The translations under genes were made by a program, and so were the position numbers. From Magnolia sinica (Eukaryota; Streptophyta; Magnoliopsida; Magnoliales; Magnoliaceae), in contig NC_080573.1 in assembly GCF_029962835.1 (NCBI RefSeq), positions 35,333,001-35,397,000 on the forward strand: 64,000 nt of DNA, read 5' to 3'. The notes beneath the pieces are model-generated. The model did no database searches and had not been told where the DNA came from. It saw nothing but the letters and a program-made list of their open reading frames with translations. Numbering within the stretch: position 1 is the stretch's first letter; the number at the start of each line of letters is the position of its first letter. Shown here in pieces: positions 22,807 to 33,940 of the stretch.

Positions 22807-24179
22807 ATGGTACTCTTCGAGTTAGTTACCGCCATATTCTCGCTCTCAACGCTCCTTTCCCTTATGGGAAAGAAGAGGGTGTCTGCGAATGAAGCTGAGC
22901 CTAGCCACTCAACATGTACAAGGAAAAAGACGGGCGCTGAAGTAAGCACGAGCGCTGAGCAAGAGAGAAGAACAAAATGGGATCTTAACCTGTGGATCCC
23001 TATCGAAAGATCGCTACCGGCGGGCGTCGAATTAGGTAGGTTCCTTAACCAAAAAGTTGTATTTGAGGCTCATGTGGATGAAAGGCTTTTCAGGTTGTAC
23101 CCAGTGATGGACATGCTCCTGGAAAATGGATGGGGTCCCATATTTAAGGGAAATACCCATGCGAGTGAAGGAGCAGTGCGTGCCTTCTATGCTCATATAC
23201 GAGACCCATTACTGGAACCACTATAGTTTACTATCCCTTTAGGAAGAGAGGAGGCCATAGTTAATGTAGACATGATAGCTCGTATCATGGGTATGGAGCG
23301 TGGACTTGTACATGCTAGCGAGACAAACCTCGCTAGTGAACAAGAAAGGAATTGCTGCACATGTTTTCTTTGCAGCTAGCTTGAGTGGTGGAGGTGAGGA
23401 AATAGCCTTACATCGACCAAAATGACTAACGATTTTTGCCTACTCCACATATTTACGTATAATGTGTACCCCAGGTGAAGTAATCACACGAAATGTACTC
23501 AGCTCATGGTAGATTTCTTATACAAAGCTGGTCAGGGAGACAAGCTATGCCTGCCTACATTCGTATTGTCTCATATTGTGGGTACTTCATAATCTACACA
23601 TGGTGATGCCTCACTTCCTTTCAGTCGACTTATTTGTAAGATCACCCAAAATTTAAACTTCTGACTCTATATGGAGAACCATGCCCCGATCTATATCATC
23701 AGTGACACTATGCTGAACAATATGGGCATAGGCCCTAGGTAGCAACAAGCAAGGCTCGATGAGTATGGAGATGAGATAGAAGAAGAGGAAGAAAGTAGTG
23801 AAGAAGAGGAAGAAAATGATTAGATGAAGGAAGTATGGAAGAAGGCAGTGACAAGGAAGGCATTGAGCAAGAAAATGATAAGGAAAGCAGTGAGGAAGAA
23901 GAGGAGACCCAAGATTCTGATGGGGGACTTCCTCCCGCTACACATGACGACCGCCGTGATTGGGCCACCTTGGAAGCTCACATAGCTCAGATTGAAGAGA
24001 ATTAGGCCGCCCTGAGTCAGGAGATTAAGGAGACCTAGACCGAATTGAAGAAAAGGCTGGAAGAGAATCAGGCTTATCTGAAACAAAAATTTAAGAAGAT
24101 GTCTCGCACCTTGAAGGCTCTCCTGTGTTGTATGCAGGACAAGGGTGTACCTCCACCTTCACCAGAGTCAGACGACTAG
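22807..24179 (+). pseudogene. Extra ORF upstream of gag in Element 2 (putative plant transposon protein domain-like)
   Basis: This is the better preserved copy. It has an open frame of 139 residues from 22807 (MVLFELVTAIFS) through a basic region (KKRVSANE, RRTKWDLN). The conserved block then reads VVFEAHVDERLFRLYPVMD, LLENGWGPIFKG and EGAVRAFYAHIRD, ending at a TAG at 23224. Beyond it homology to the Element 1 copy continues: IPLGREEAIVNVDM, an acidic stretch near 23755-23900, and a charged coiled-coil-like end finishing SPESDD-stop. The FYA-type block followed by a VNV segment resembles the PF20167 'putative plant transposon protein' family (from memory). The frame sits between leader and gag in the same sense. 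No function is known to me; a role in RNA binding or particle assembly would be speculation. Confidence 0.65.
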
Positions 24180-24457
24180 TCATATGTTGTAGCCGTCTTT
24201 GGGTTTTCCTTATTCCTTGTTTTCCTTTGTAATAGCCTTAGTTTTTGGTATGCTTAGTGTTTAAAGCTTTTGTTAGATTAGCTCACATGCATCTTCTGTC
24301 ATGATCCATGTAATACCACATCTCATGTATTGTGACAATTTTGGTTAAATGAAATGCATGAAGCTTCTTTTGATTTGGAATGTGTAGAATGCTTAGAAAA
24401 ATTGAGTGTAGTTATCTGAAATCTTACACATGTTGCACCCTATGTTGTATATAGGAA

Positions 24458-25690
24458 ATGCCTCCAAAAACCACTCGGAATATGACACGTCTTGCACTTG
24501 ACGGATTGATCGACGGGGCACCTCCCCTGAACGATAGCCAGACGGACCCTAGCCTGGGCCCGAATTTTGAGACTATGCCAAATTCACAGCCGGCCACTCG
24601 CCCCACTAATGGGCCAACACCTTTTGCACCACCGGTTTTGGAACAAAACCGTGCGTCTACATCGACACTGCATGTACCTCAGTCAGCTCCTCCTCCTGGT
24701 AGGTTGGAGCAGATGATATTTTTAATGCAGCAGCAGCAATAGTTTTTTACCACTATTACGGGGCCATTGCCCAAAACATGAGTACAGTCCCGCCCGCACC
24801 ACCTATGCACCCTGCTAGAAATATGAATACCAGCAGTTTATTTGAACGCTTCCAGCACTTCCGACCTCCCACCTTTGCGGGCACTCACAAACCTGAGCAA
24901 GCCAAATACTTGCTAGATTGCATCTCTAAGTTGCTGAAGCCACTGCACTGTATTGAGGCAGAACAAGTTGAGCTAGTCACCTATATGTTCGAGAAGGAGG
25001 CTAGTCTATGGTAGGAAAGCACCCTACGAACAGTTCCGACAGGACACGTGTAGACATGGGATGCATTTGAGATTCGCTTCCATGAAAAGTACTTCCCCCT
25101 CACTTATCGTAATGAAAAGGAGGGTGAGTTCCTTCACCTCTAATAGGGAGGAATGACCCTGTCAGAATAGGAGAGCAGATTTATAGAGCTAGCCAAATAT
25201 GCTCCTTTGATCCTAACAGATGAGCCAATGAAAATGCAGCATTTTTTAGATGGTCTGTGGCCTGATATCCGCACGAAGATGTGTTGCGCTAGCACTCCTA
25301 ACTCTGCTGAGCTCGTGAACATGTCCTTGAGAGCTGAGCAGGATGGAGATAGATTATCCCATACATGTTTACCAATGGGCCCAAGGCCTCGACCTAAAAT
25401 GCCGAACCGGCCATTCCTCGGCAAGAAGCCGCGTGCAGATTCGCCTCCCAGGCTTATGGCTCCACTGACCCAGGAGAGGCAATCAAATTTGTGGTGCACT
25501 TGTTGTGAGAGGATGGGCCATTCAGACACCTACTGCTTTACTAAGATGAGGGACAATAGTTTTATGCCACCACAAAAGATCAACCGTCGGCCACCACAAG
25601 CTATATCAGCTCCACATCTGCGATTGGCACTGCCAGCATAGCCATTTTACTGACCACCTGTACCTCGAAATAGGCTACCTCAACGACCTC
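24458..25690 (+). pseudogene. gag of Element 2, inactivated
   Basis: It opens with MPPKTTRNMTRLALDG and stays open for 94 residues, ending in a Gln run. The capsid region (24778-25014: SLFERFQHFRPPTFAGT, VTYMFEKEASLW) ends where a Trp codon has become TAG. Homology continues through FEIRFHEKYFPLTYRNEKEGEF. A second open part at 25207-25641 (KMQHFLDGLWPDIRTKM) contains the zinc knuckle CTCCERMGHSDTYC (CX2CX4HX4C). The stops are largely TGG-to-TAG and CAG-to-TAG changes, typical of cytosine-methylation decay. Confidence 0.85.
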
Positions 25691-28600
25691 TGGCAACACA
25701 ACCGAATTGTCTTCAATAGGCACATGTACATGCACTAGCAGCTGGTGCATCTGAGATAGCAACTGCAGTGCCTTTAGCCTTTGAAGTCACTGCCCACATT
25801 CAAGGTATACTTGTATTTCTATTGGTGGACACTGGGTCCACTATCTCAATGGTATCATGCCCTACAGTCAAGCGCTTAGGTTGAGCACTACCCCTATGAT
25901 TGGGGTGAGAGTCCTTACCACAACGGGGACTTTCTCCGATGCTACTAAGTTTTTGTAAGGATTCCTCGATAGACTTAGGGAGCAGAACGATGCGCAATGA
26001 CCTGATTGTCACCCCACTGCATCATTACGACGTCATTCTCGATGTGGATTGGCTCACCGAAATGAAGGCAGAGATCGACTACGATACCAGATTGGTGACA
26101 ACCCATGAACCTGAGGGCACGACCTTTACTTTCCTAGTGCAGGTCAGTTGGCCCTACTGTATAAGTTGTTATGCTTCCTTATTGGAGAATGTTGATGGTC
26201 CGACACTTGGGGACATGCCTGTAGTCCAAGATTTCACAGACGTGTTCAGGATGATACCTGGGCTACCTCCTCGGCGTGAGATCGACTTTACTATTGACCT
26301 TGTGCCTGGTGGGACACCCATTTCTTTACCTACGTATCGCATGCCTCCATGTGAAATGGAGGAATTGAGGAGACAGATTGATAATCTGTTGGATTTAGGT
26401 TTCAAACGGCCTAGCATATCCCCTTGGGGAGCACCTGTTTTATTTGTAAAGAAGAAGGACGGATCGCTGCGATTGTGTATTGATTATCGCAGGTTGAAGC
26501 AAGTGACAGTGAAGAACAAGTATCCTCTACCCAGGATAGATGATCTGTTCGACCAGTTGAAAGGGGCACAGTATTTCTCCAAGATAGACTTACAGTTCGG
26601 ATATCATCAGTTGTGCGTCAGGAATGAAGACGTGTAGAAAACAGCTTTCAAAACTAGTTTTGGGCACTATGAGTTCATTGTGATGTCATTTGGACTTACA
26701 AACGCACCAGTAGTGTTCATGGACCTCATGAACTGGGTGTTTCGACCGTATCTGTACCGGTTCGTCATCGTATTTATAAATGATATTTTAATATACTCCA
26801 AGAGCCAAAAGGATCATGAAGAGCACCTGCGAGCAGTCTTCGATACTCTCAGGAAGAATCAGTTGTTTGCTCAATACTGAAAATGTAACTTTTAAAAGGA
26901 AGAAGTTAAATTTCTGGGACACGTGGTGTCCAAAGAAGGTATTGCCATAGACCTCACAAAGGTGACCGCAGTTCAGGACTAGGAGCAGCCTGGTTCGCTT
27001 ACAGAAGTGAGGAGTTTCCTTGGACTTGCAGGCTACTATTGCCGCTTCATTAAATATTTTCCCAAGATAGCCAAACCGTTATCACAACTCATCAAAAGGA
27101 TCTTAAGTTCGCCTAGAACGAGAAAGCAGAAGCAGCCTTTTAGGAATTAAAGGATAAGCTAACATCCGCACCCGTGCTAATATTACAAGAGCAGGGGGTC
27201 AAGTACACTATCTACATCGATGTCTCTCGTGTTAGTTTGGGTTGTATTCTTATGCAGAAGGACAGAGTGATTACCTACACCATGCGACAGTTGAGGAAGC
27301 ATGAAGAAAACTACCCCACGCACGACCTGGAATTGGCGGCAGTTATTTTCGCATTAAAGCTCTGGAGACATTACCTCTATAGAGATGAGTTTGAGCTCTT
27401 TTATGACCACAAGAGCCTTAAGTACATCTTCACGCAAAGAGATCTTAATATGAGGCAGCGTCATTGGATGGAAACCTTGAAAGACTTCAAGTTTGAGGTC
27501 TCGTACCATCCTGGCAAGGCCAACCTTATAGCACACACATTGAGCCGCAAGAAGACAATAGAATTTACAGCTCCACTGATGATAGAAGAATGGAACATGG
27601 TAGAGTTTGTGTGAGACTTCAAATAGAGGCTTACAGTAGAGGAGCCGTTCGAGAGCATCGTACACATCCACTTACAGTCACTCATTGATGGCCAAATCAA
27701 TGTGGCTCAGAAGAAAGATGAATTGTTGGTGAAAATGAGAAGATGAGCAAGTGATAGTGAAGACTCCGAATGGAGGGTTGGCTTAGATGGCGGTTTGAGA
27801 TATCACGGCCGTGCCTATGCGTCCTGAACCTCCTTGACCTGAGGAGAGAGGTTCTGGAAGATGAACATAAATCAAGATTGGCAATGCATCCTGGTAGTAC
27901 AAAGATGTATCGAGATTTGAAGCGTTCATACTGGTGAGACAACATGAAGGCCCAGATAATAGATTTTGTATCCTGTTATCTCACATGCCAGCAGATCAAA
28001 GCCAAGCATCGCCGACCTCCTAGTTTACTTCAGCCCATGCCCATAGCTGAATGGAAATAAGACTTCATATCTGTGGATTTTATTTTAGGGTTACCGAAGA
28101 CGAGGAAGGGACATGACTCCATTTGGGTGATTATGGATCGATTAACGAAATCAGCTCGTTTCCTCCCGCTGAAAGTTTTAAACTCAGTAGATGATTTAGC
28201 CATGTTGTACATCAAGGAGATGGTACGACTCCATGTAGTGCCTATGGAGATTGTGTTGGATCGAGACACGCGATTCACGTCCATCTCTTGGACATGAATC
28301 CAGGAAGCAATGGGAGTGAAACTGAAGTTCAGTACCACGTTCGACCAGCAGACCGATGGGCAGACGGAACGGGTAAACCAAATACTTGAAGATATGTTGC
28401 GAGCATGTGTGCTTGATTTCAAGGACAGTTGGGATGACTATCTTTCCTATGCTTAGTTCGCTTATAACAATAGCTTCTAAGTGAGCACTGGCATGGCTCC
28501 CTACGAAGCATTGTATGGGCGCACATGTCGAGCACCGGATTATTGGGCGGAAGTTAGCGAGAAGAGCCTGATTGGACCAGATTTGGTTCAAGCGACCTCA

Positions 28601-28703
28601 AAAAAGATTGATATTATTAGACACCGACTCCTTACAATACAGAGTAGACAGAAGAGTTAGACTAATACCAGACGGTGACAGCTGGAATTTAAAGTTGGGG
28701 ACC
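25691..28703 (+). pseudogene. pol of Element 2, first part: protease, reverse transcriptase, RNase H, most of integrase
   Basis: Protease has VDTGSTISM near 25825. Reverse transcriptase is open over 232 residues (25939-26637), including [20 protein letters not shown] and [13 protein letters not shown]. It continues with FGLTNAP, but the active site reads FINDILIYS: the first catalytic Asp is Asn (AAT at 26779-26781), so the enzyme would be dead even without stops. RNase H is at about 27174-27614 ([29 protein letters not shown]). The integrase core shows VDFI (28073), DRDTRFTSISW (28259-28295) and the AYNNS region. The frame is cut close to the end of integrase by solo LTR A. The final part resumes at 33468. 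Confidence 0.88.
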
Positions 28704-28708
28704 ATGTA

Positions 28709-31700
28709 TGTGAGACCCGACCTGAGTTCGCATGTGTGCATGTGTGTGTGTGAGTATGCATTCCGTCCATCTTGATCCCGCGGTCCTACCGGTCGAATCC
28801 CGGCGACCCGTGACCCTTGGATAGTGTTTGCGGTCATCCGTGAGCCCAGTCATGAAGACCCGACTCAGATCGAGTTGAGACCTATACCATTGTGACCGCA
28901 TCGTCGTTGCGATTCCAACGACGCGTCTTGTGCATTCATCTGACTTATAGATCAAAAGTTGTGAGCATTTCATCATGTGGCCCACTTTTTGTACAAAAGC
29001 ATATGGACCACTCTCATTGCACAAGTTCCCATGCACACCACCCACACACACTACAATTCCCATGGAATAAACACTACCCATCCTAAACACTACCCACACC
29101 TAACCTACCCTAGCAAGCATTGTTTGTATCACCATAGGTCATGATTTCTTTCTCTAACCAAGGAGGGAGAGTAATGATGACTCCCCTACAACCTTCCCTT
29201 CCTCTCTCTCCTCTTTCATTCTCTCATTTTCCTCTTTCATGGAAGAATTTCCAGCCCTCCCTCTCCCAATTTCCAGCAACTTTCCCTTCCTTTCTTCCTC
29301 CATCTAGCCATCACAAACTCATCTTGACCATTGAACCTTTAAGCTTGGAGCTTGGAGTACCTAGTGTTGGTGGTAGCTTGAAGATTCAATGTGGGTGATT
29401 ATAATTGTTGATCTTATTTTCTACCCTTTGATCTTTTTTTTCTTTCTAGATGGATCATATGGGACCCACCAATCCATGGTGGGGATCCCATTTGATCCCA
29501 TGGATGTGGCCCTTTGGCCCATCCTACATGCATGTCATGATCCATGATGGGGCCATTCTCCATGGACCCCATCATGATGTATTTTATAATCCACTCCATC
29601 TTAAGGTCATCTAGACCCTAAGGATCATGTTGGGATGGCATCCCAACTATCCATAACAATTATATATCATGCATGTAGTGATTTTATGTTGCATGTAAAA
29701 TCAATGTAGTTGTATGGGTATGATTCACTCTTGGGAGGGCCCACTAGTGGCGGGGCCCTACCCCCATGGCCGGATTACTCTCTTTCCTTCTTCTCTTTTC
29801 TCTGATTTATGGATGATAGTGTGTGTGTGGCCCATTTATAGTGGGCCTTGGATGTCCCAAAATAAATAAAAATAAAAATCCAGCAAGGTGGGATGCTCTT
29901 ATCACCTAACTCCATGATCATCGGACACCTTAATCAAATGCATGCAAGTGTCCTAGTTCTAGTATGTGATTTGGACTTATGTGGGGCCCACTGAGGAAGG
30001 CCACACACCCTGTTTATGGCTGGGATTATTGAGATATAGGCTGATGTGTCCAGCCATGTATTGCTGTCCAAAACTTGGACTGTTGCATGGATTGTCATGT
30101 TCAATCTTTGGCATGGATTTTTGGATCATGATTGTCATTATTTTCTTTATAAGTATGGAGTGTAATGAGAAGGTGTGGACCCCACCATGAGGTGTGATGG
30201 GTCATACCTCAGATGGTCCATGATATGGTACCCAAAAAGGAGGCCCATAGGGGTGGGCGGTCCACCTTGTTGGGCTGTCCAACCCACATGTATGGAGGGA
30301 AAACATACACTTCAGCTTGGTTTCTCTGAAGGATGGGCCACTTTTATGGACCCCACCTTACTTTATTTTATGAAGAAAATACTAAACCTCCATTTTTCCC
30401 CTCTTGGATGAAGGTTGGGCCCACCTTATTGGGTAAACAATGCATGGACAGCAACATCCCTTCCTGGACAGATTGAAATTCTTAATTTAATTAAAATATT
30501 TATGAGTATCCAAAAATCATAAAATTTTACAGAGAGGTGTTTCACTTATGGTAGGACCCACCTACAAAATTTTGGGGCCAATGGATACCTATACACACCA
30601 TGGTGGTGGCTGGACTGGCCCATTACAATACGGTGTCCAGATCAGTCCGATTTTTAGGACAGATTGATTTCTTTAAATAAATTAAAATATTTATATATGT
30701 CTAAAAATTCTGAAATTTCGTGGAGATATGTTCCACCCATTCTAGGACCCACTTACCAAATTTCAGGGCCAATGGACCTCTGTGTACACCATGGCAAGGG
30801 CCGGACTGGCCCACCACGTTGGGACGTCCAGGTCAGTCCGATTTTCTGGACAGTCTATTTTATTTAAATAAATTAAAATATTTCTAAGTGTCCAAAAATC
30901 TTGAAATTTTGTGGAGGTGTAGGTCACCTATGGAAGTATTACTCTGTAAAATTTCAGATCCAAAATACATTTGAGTTGCCCGTGGTATGGCTGGAAGTGG
31001 TCTGCTAGGCAGGGACGCCCAGGCTGGGGCATCTAGCCTGCTTCGTGGGCCCACCTCGATGTGTTGAATGTCCCACCACCCATCCATGTAGGGTCCTTAG
31101 GGGATTGATCATACTTGCCCCCTTTTTATTCAATTAGAACACATTAGGTGGATTTTTGGGCCATATACCCCAGGCCCATAGGACTGCCTACACATGGGAC
31201 ATCCCTGCCTAGGCTACTGCTGGGCTTGCATTCTAACAGTCTGGCCCATTTCATATATGTATTGTATATCCTCTCTCATCTGGTGGGGCCCACAGTGATG
31301 TGTGTGAGCCATCCAAAATTAATTATACTAAGAAATACTTCTAATGCTGAACTCCAACCAACCCAGAAATTTGGGTGGGCTGGAATTTGGCATTGAGCCC
31401 AATAACTGTTGCCTATAGATGTTCTTTGGGGCAATATGGCCCACTAGATTTGAGGAGGATTTATGTCAGTATCTTATCATCTTAATTTTATTTTTTGGGC
31501 TTAATTAGTGTATGATTAAAGGCCCATCCCAAATAGGATTCTTCTTGGGCTAGTCTCTTAGTTAAGTAAGGGCCTTATAGCCTTGGTTGGTCCGAACTTT
31601 TGATAGGCCCATTGAACCCTTGGGTCCTATATTTACCATGTCATTGTGATGGGCCTTATGGGCCAAATACTCAAGTAGTTGGGCCCTTGTTTGCCCACTA

Positions 31701-33467
31701 TAATAAATCCATACTTGGGCCGAGATGTGAGGCCCAACTTACATGTGTTAAAAATTTAAGGATTTCCCATATGTTGGGATAATGGGCTGCCCATTAGGCC
31801 CACCATAATGAATGAACCTATGACCCTTATGGTTGGGCCTTAATCTTGCTTAAGGGCCCACTAGGTTGCCTTTGTTTTTGGGCTTAGTGTATGGCCCACT
31901 AGGCCATGGGTTGATTGTGCCTTGGACCTTTCTTTGCATATGTAGCAGGCTACCTTTTGGGACCAAGTTGAGGTTAGATGTCCTCCTTGGTGGCCCTAAG
32001 GTAGGCCCATAGAGGCCCTTATAGGTGGTTAAAGGCCCACCTTGGGCCTGGCTAGGACTGTTCCTCCTTAGGATTTTGACTCCCTTAGTTTGTGGGCCAT
32101 CCCAACGTACTGGGCTCCCACTAAAGGACTTCTCTTCTTCTTAGAATACCTGTCGATGTGCCTAGATCTTAACCCTCCTTGGGACAGACGATTTCATATT
32201 CCACAGGTAGCACACTTACATCATTGCGACCCATATGCATCATCTGTATGAATTGATTGCATTGTATAATGGTCATTCAGGGATGGAGTTTCTTCCCTTG
32301 TGCACATTGAGTGCCTGAAACTTGTGCATGATCTGTGTGTGCGACTCATGCATTGACATCGCATTTCATGAGGATACCGCCCTTGCTTCATCAAGGCCTT
32401 GCCTCCACAGGGACATTTGTGGATGGCCGCATGTGTGGACACCGGAAATATTACTTGAGCATACCGGGTGCATAGGATGCCCACGGGTGAGATTCCCAAA
32501 ACTTCCATGGTACTAAGGATCTGCTCTAACACCGTGACCGGGTGGAATACATGAGCGCACGAGGGCCTTATACCGTTAGGCCGTGACTCCCACTGTCGTG
32601 TAGTCGGTTGGATAGGGGTGTGGCCTTACCTGCCTGGTGTGAGGAGGCATTGCTAGGCTGAGTCTGACCAGCTCGTAAATGGGTCCGCTACCTTCAGGCC
32701 TTGTTGGTGATTAGTTGTCCATAGGCGGGTAGTGAGGTCTCTTACGCTCGTTTGATTGTGCGGGATCTGCAGAGCGGCAGTCATTCAGCAGTGTAATGGA
32801 CCCTGGTGATTTCCTTATGATTGAAAATGTACTTGACTTATGGTTTGGATATGAGCATTGACATCACTTACATCGCATTAGCATTGGTTGTACAAGCCCC
32901 CCCTTTCATACATTGCCTTGGCATGGCACTCATTACTTATTGCATCGCATTCATGGTAAGCCTTGGTAAGACTAGTGATATGTTCATTGATTATGCTTCT
33001 CTCCTTATACCTCCTACTATTCTTCTGTGCACCATTGTCACACACTTACACCACCCTCTAAGCTTCTATAAGCTTATGCACGATTGATACGTGCAGGAGA
33101 CTCTAGGTAGGCGCCGTAGCAGCAGAGCATGGAGTAGAGTTGAGCAGTGAGGACTCCGGTGTTGCTGATTTCTCTCTCTTTTCCTTTTATTATCATGTAT
33201 GTCCTTTTGGACCTTTTGGATGATTGTAAAAGTTTAAATTTTTAGTGGATTTTGTGATGTGTGCCTTTGTTATTCTCAGATGTACTTGCTGTGATCTTGA
33301 GTATGCTCGCATTGGAAGTGATTATATTGTTATGAAAATCCTCCTTGTAGGATCCCAGGATCGGAACCTACCTCAGGAGCCGAGAATGGGGTACTACGGA
33401 GGCTGTTGCGGCCAGAACCGGCCATCGGGTTCCTTGTGAGTCCGGTTACCGAGTCTGGGGCGTGACA
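28709..33467 (+). mobile_element. Solo LTR A of a giant-LTR gypsy family, nested in Element 2
   Basis: A 4,759 bp block begins TGTGAGACCC and ends GGGGCGTGACA, and is flanked by the 5 bp duplication ATGTA (28704-28708 and 33468-33472). No second copy of its ends, primer site or pol motif is visible inside, so a solo LTR left by recombination is the simplest reading. Its ends and a shared internal string near 33043-33092 (ctctaagctt, cttatgcacga, cgtgcagg) match block B. The interior is rich in 'gggcccac'-type repeats and has no gene. An alternative is a non-coding retrotransposon derivative. Confidence 0.75.
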
Positions 33468-33940
33468 ATGTATTTCTTAAGATTTCCCCCATGAAGGGAA
33501 TACTCCATTTTGGCAAGAAAGGAAAAATCACACCGCGATTTATCGGTCCATTCCCGATTCTAGACCGAGTGGGTGTGGTAGCATACCGTCTCACCTTGCC
33601 CACACCACTCGCCAGCATGCACAACGTATTTCACATGTCCATGCTGAAGAAATACATTTCTGATCCCACTCACATTATCAAGTGGGAGCAGGTGCAGCTA
33701 AGTGAAGAGGCTACTTACGTACTTCGACCAACATGGGTCGTGGATAGGAAGGAACAGGTGCTGCATAACAAAGTTATCCCTCTTGTGAAAGTATTGTGGA
33801 CTCACCACACTGAGGAAGAGGCTACTTGGGAAACGGAAGCTGAAGTCCGTAAGAACTACCCTCAGATCCTCGAGGAGTACGAAAAGGTACTAATTTCGGG
33901 GACAAATTTTTTCTTTAAGGGGGTAGATTGTAATTCTTGA
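33468..33940 (+). pseudogene. pol of Element 2, last part: integrase C-terminus and chromodomain
   Basis: The frame is open over 149 residues, starting MKGILHFGKKGKITPRFIGPF at 33491. It continues with the GPY/F-type module (RFIGPFPILDRVG), FHMSMLKKYISDPTHII, and a chromodomain with VIPLVKVLWTHH and EEATWETEAEVRKNYP. It ends at a stop at 33938-33940, just inside the 3' LTR. In chromoviruses this domain guides integration to heterochromatin. Solo LTR A separates it from the rest of integrase. Confidence 0.88.
33914..33928 (+). promoter_or_regulatory. Polypurine tract of Element 2
   Basis: Tttaagggggtagat lies directly upstream of the 3' LTR and matches the tract of Element 1. Confidence 0.8.

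Noticed and set aside
24424..24606. Minus-strand frame over the gag start of Element 2
   Set aside because: It is a shadow of the gag frame on the other strand, which has clear family similarity and a homologue in Element 1.
28785..28815. tRNA-like B-box string 'ggtcgaatcccggcg'
   Set aside because: No matching A box, no acceptor-stem pairing and no cloverleaf could be formed around it; it lies inside solo LTR A.
32221..33087. Medium frames within solo LTR A, such as the 103- and 88-residue ones
   Set aside because: No recognisable domain, and they are not preserved at the corresponding place in copy B.
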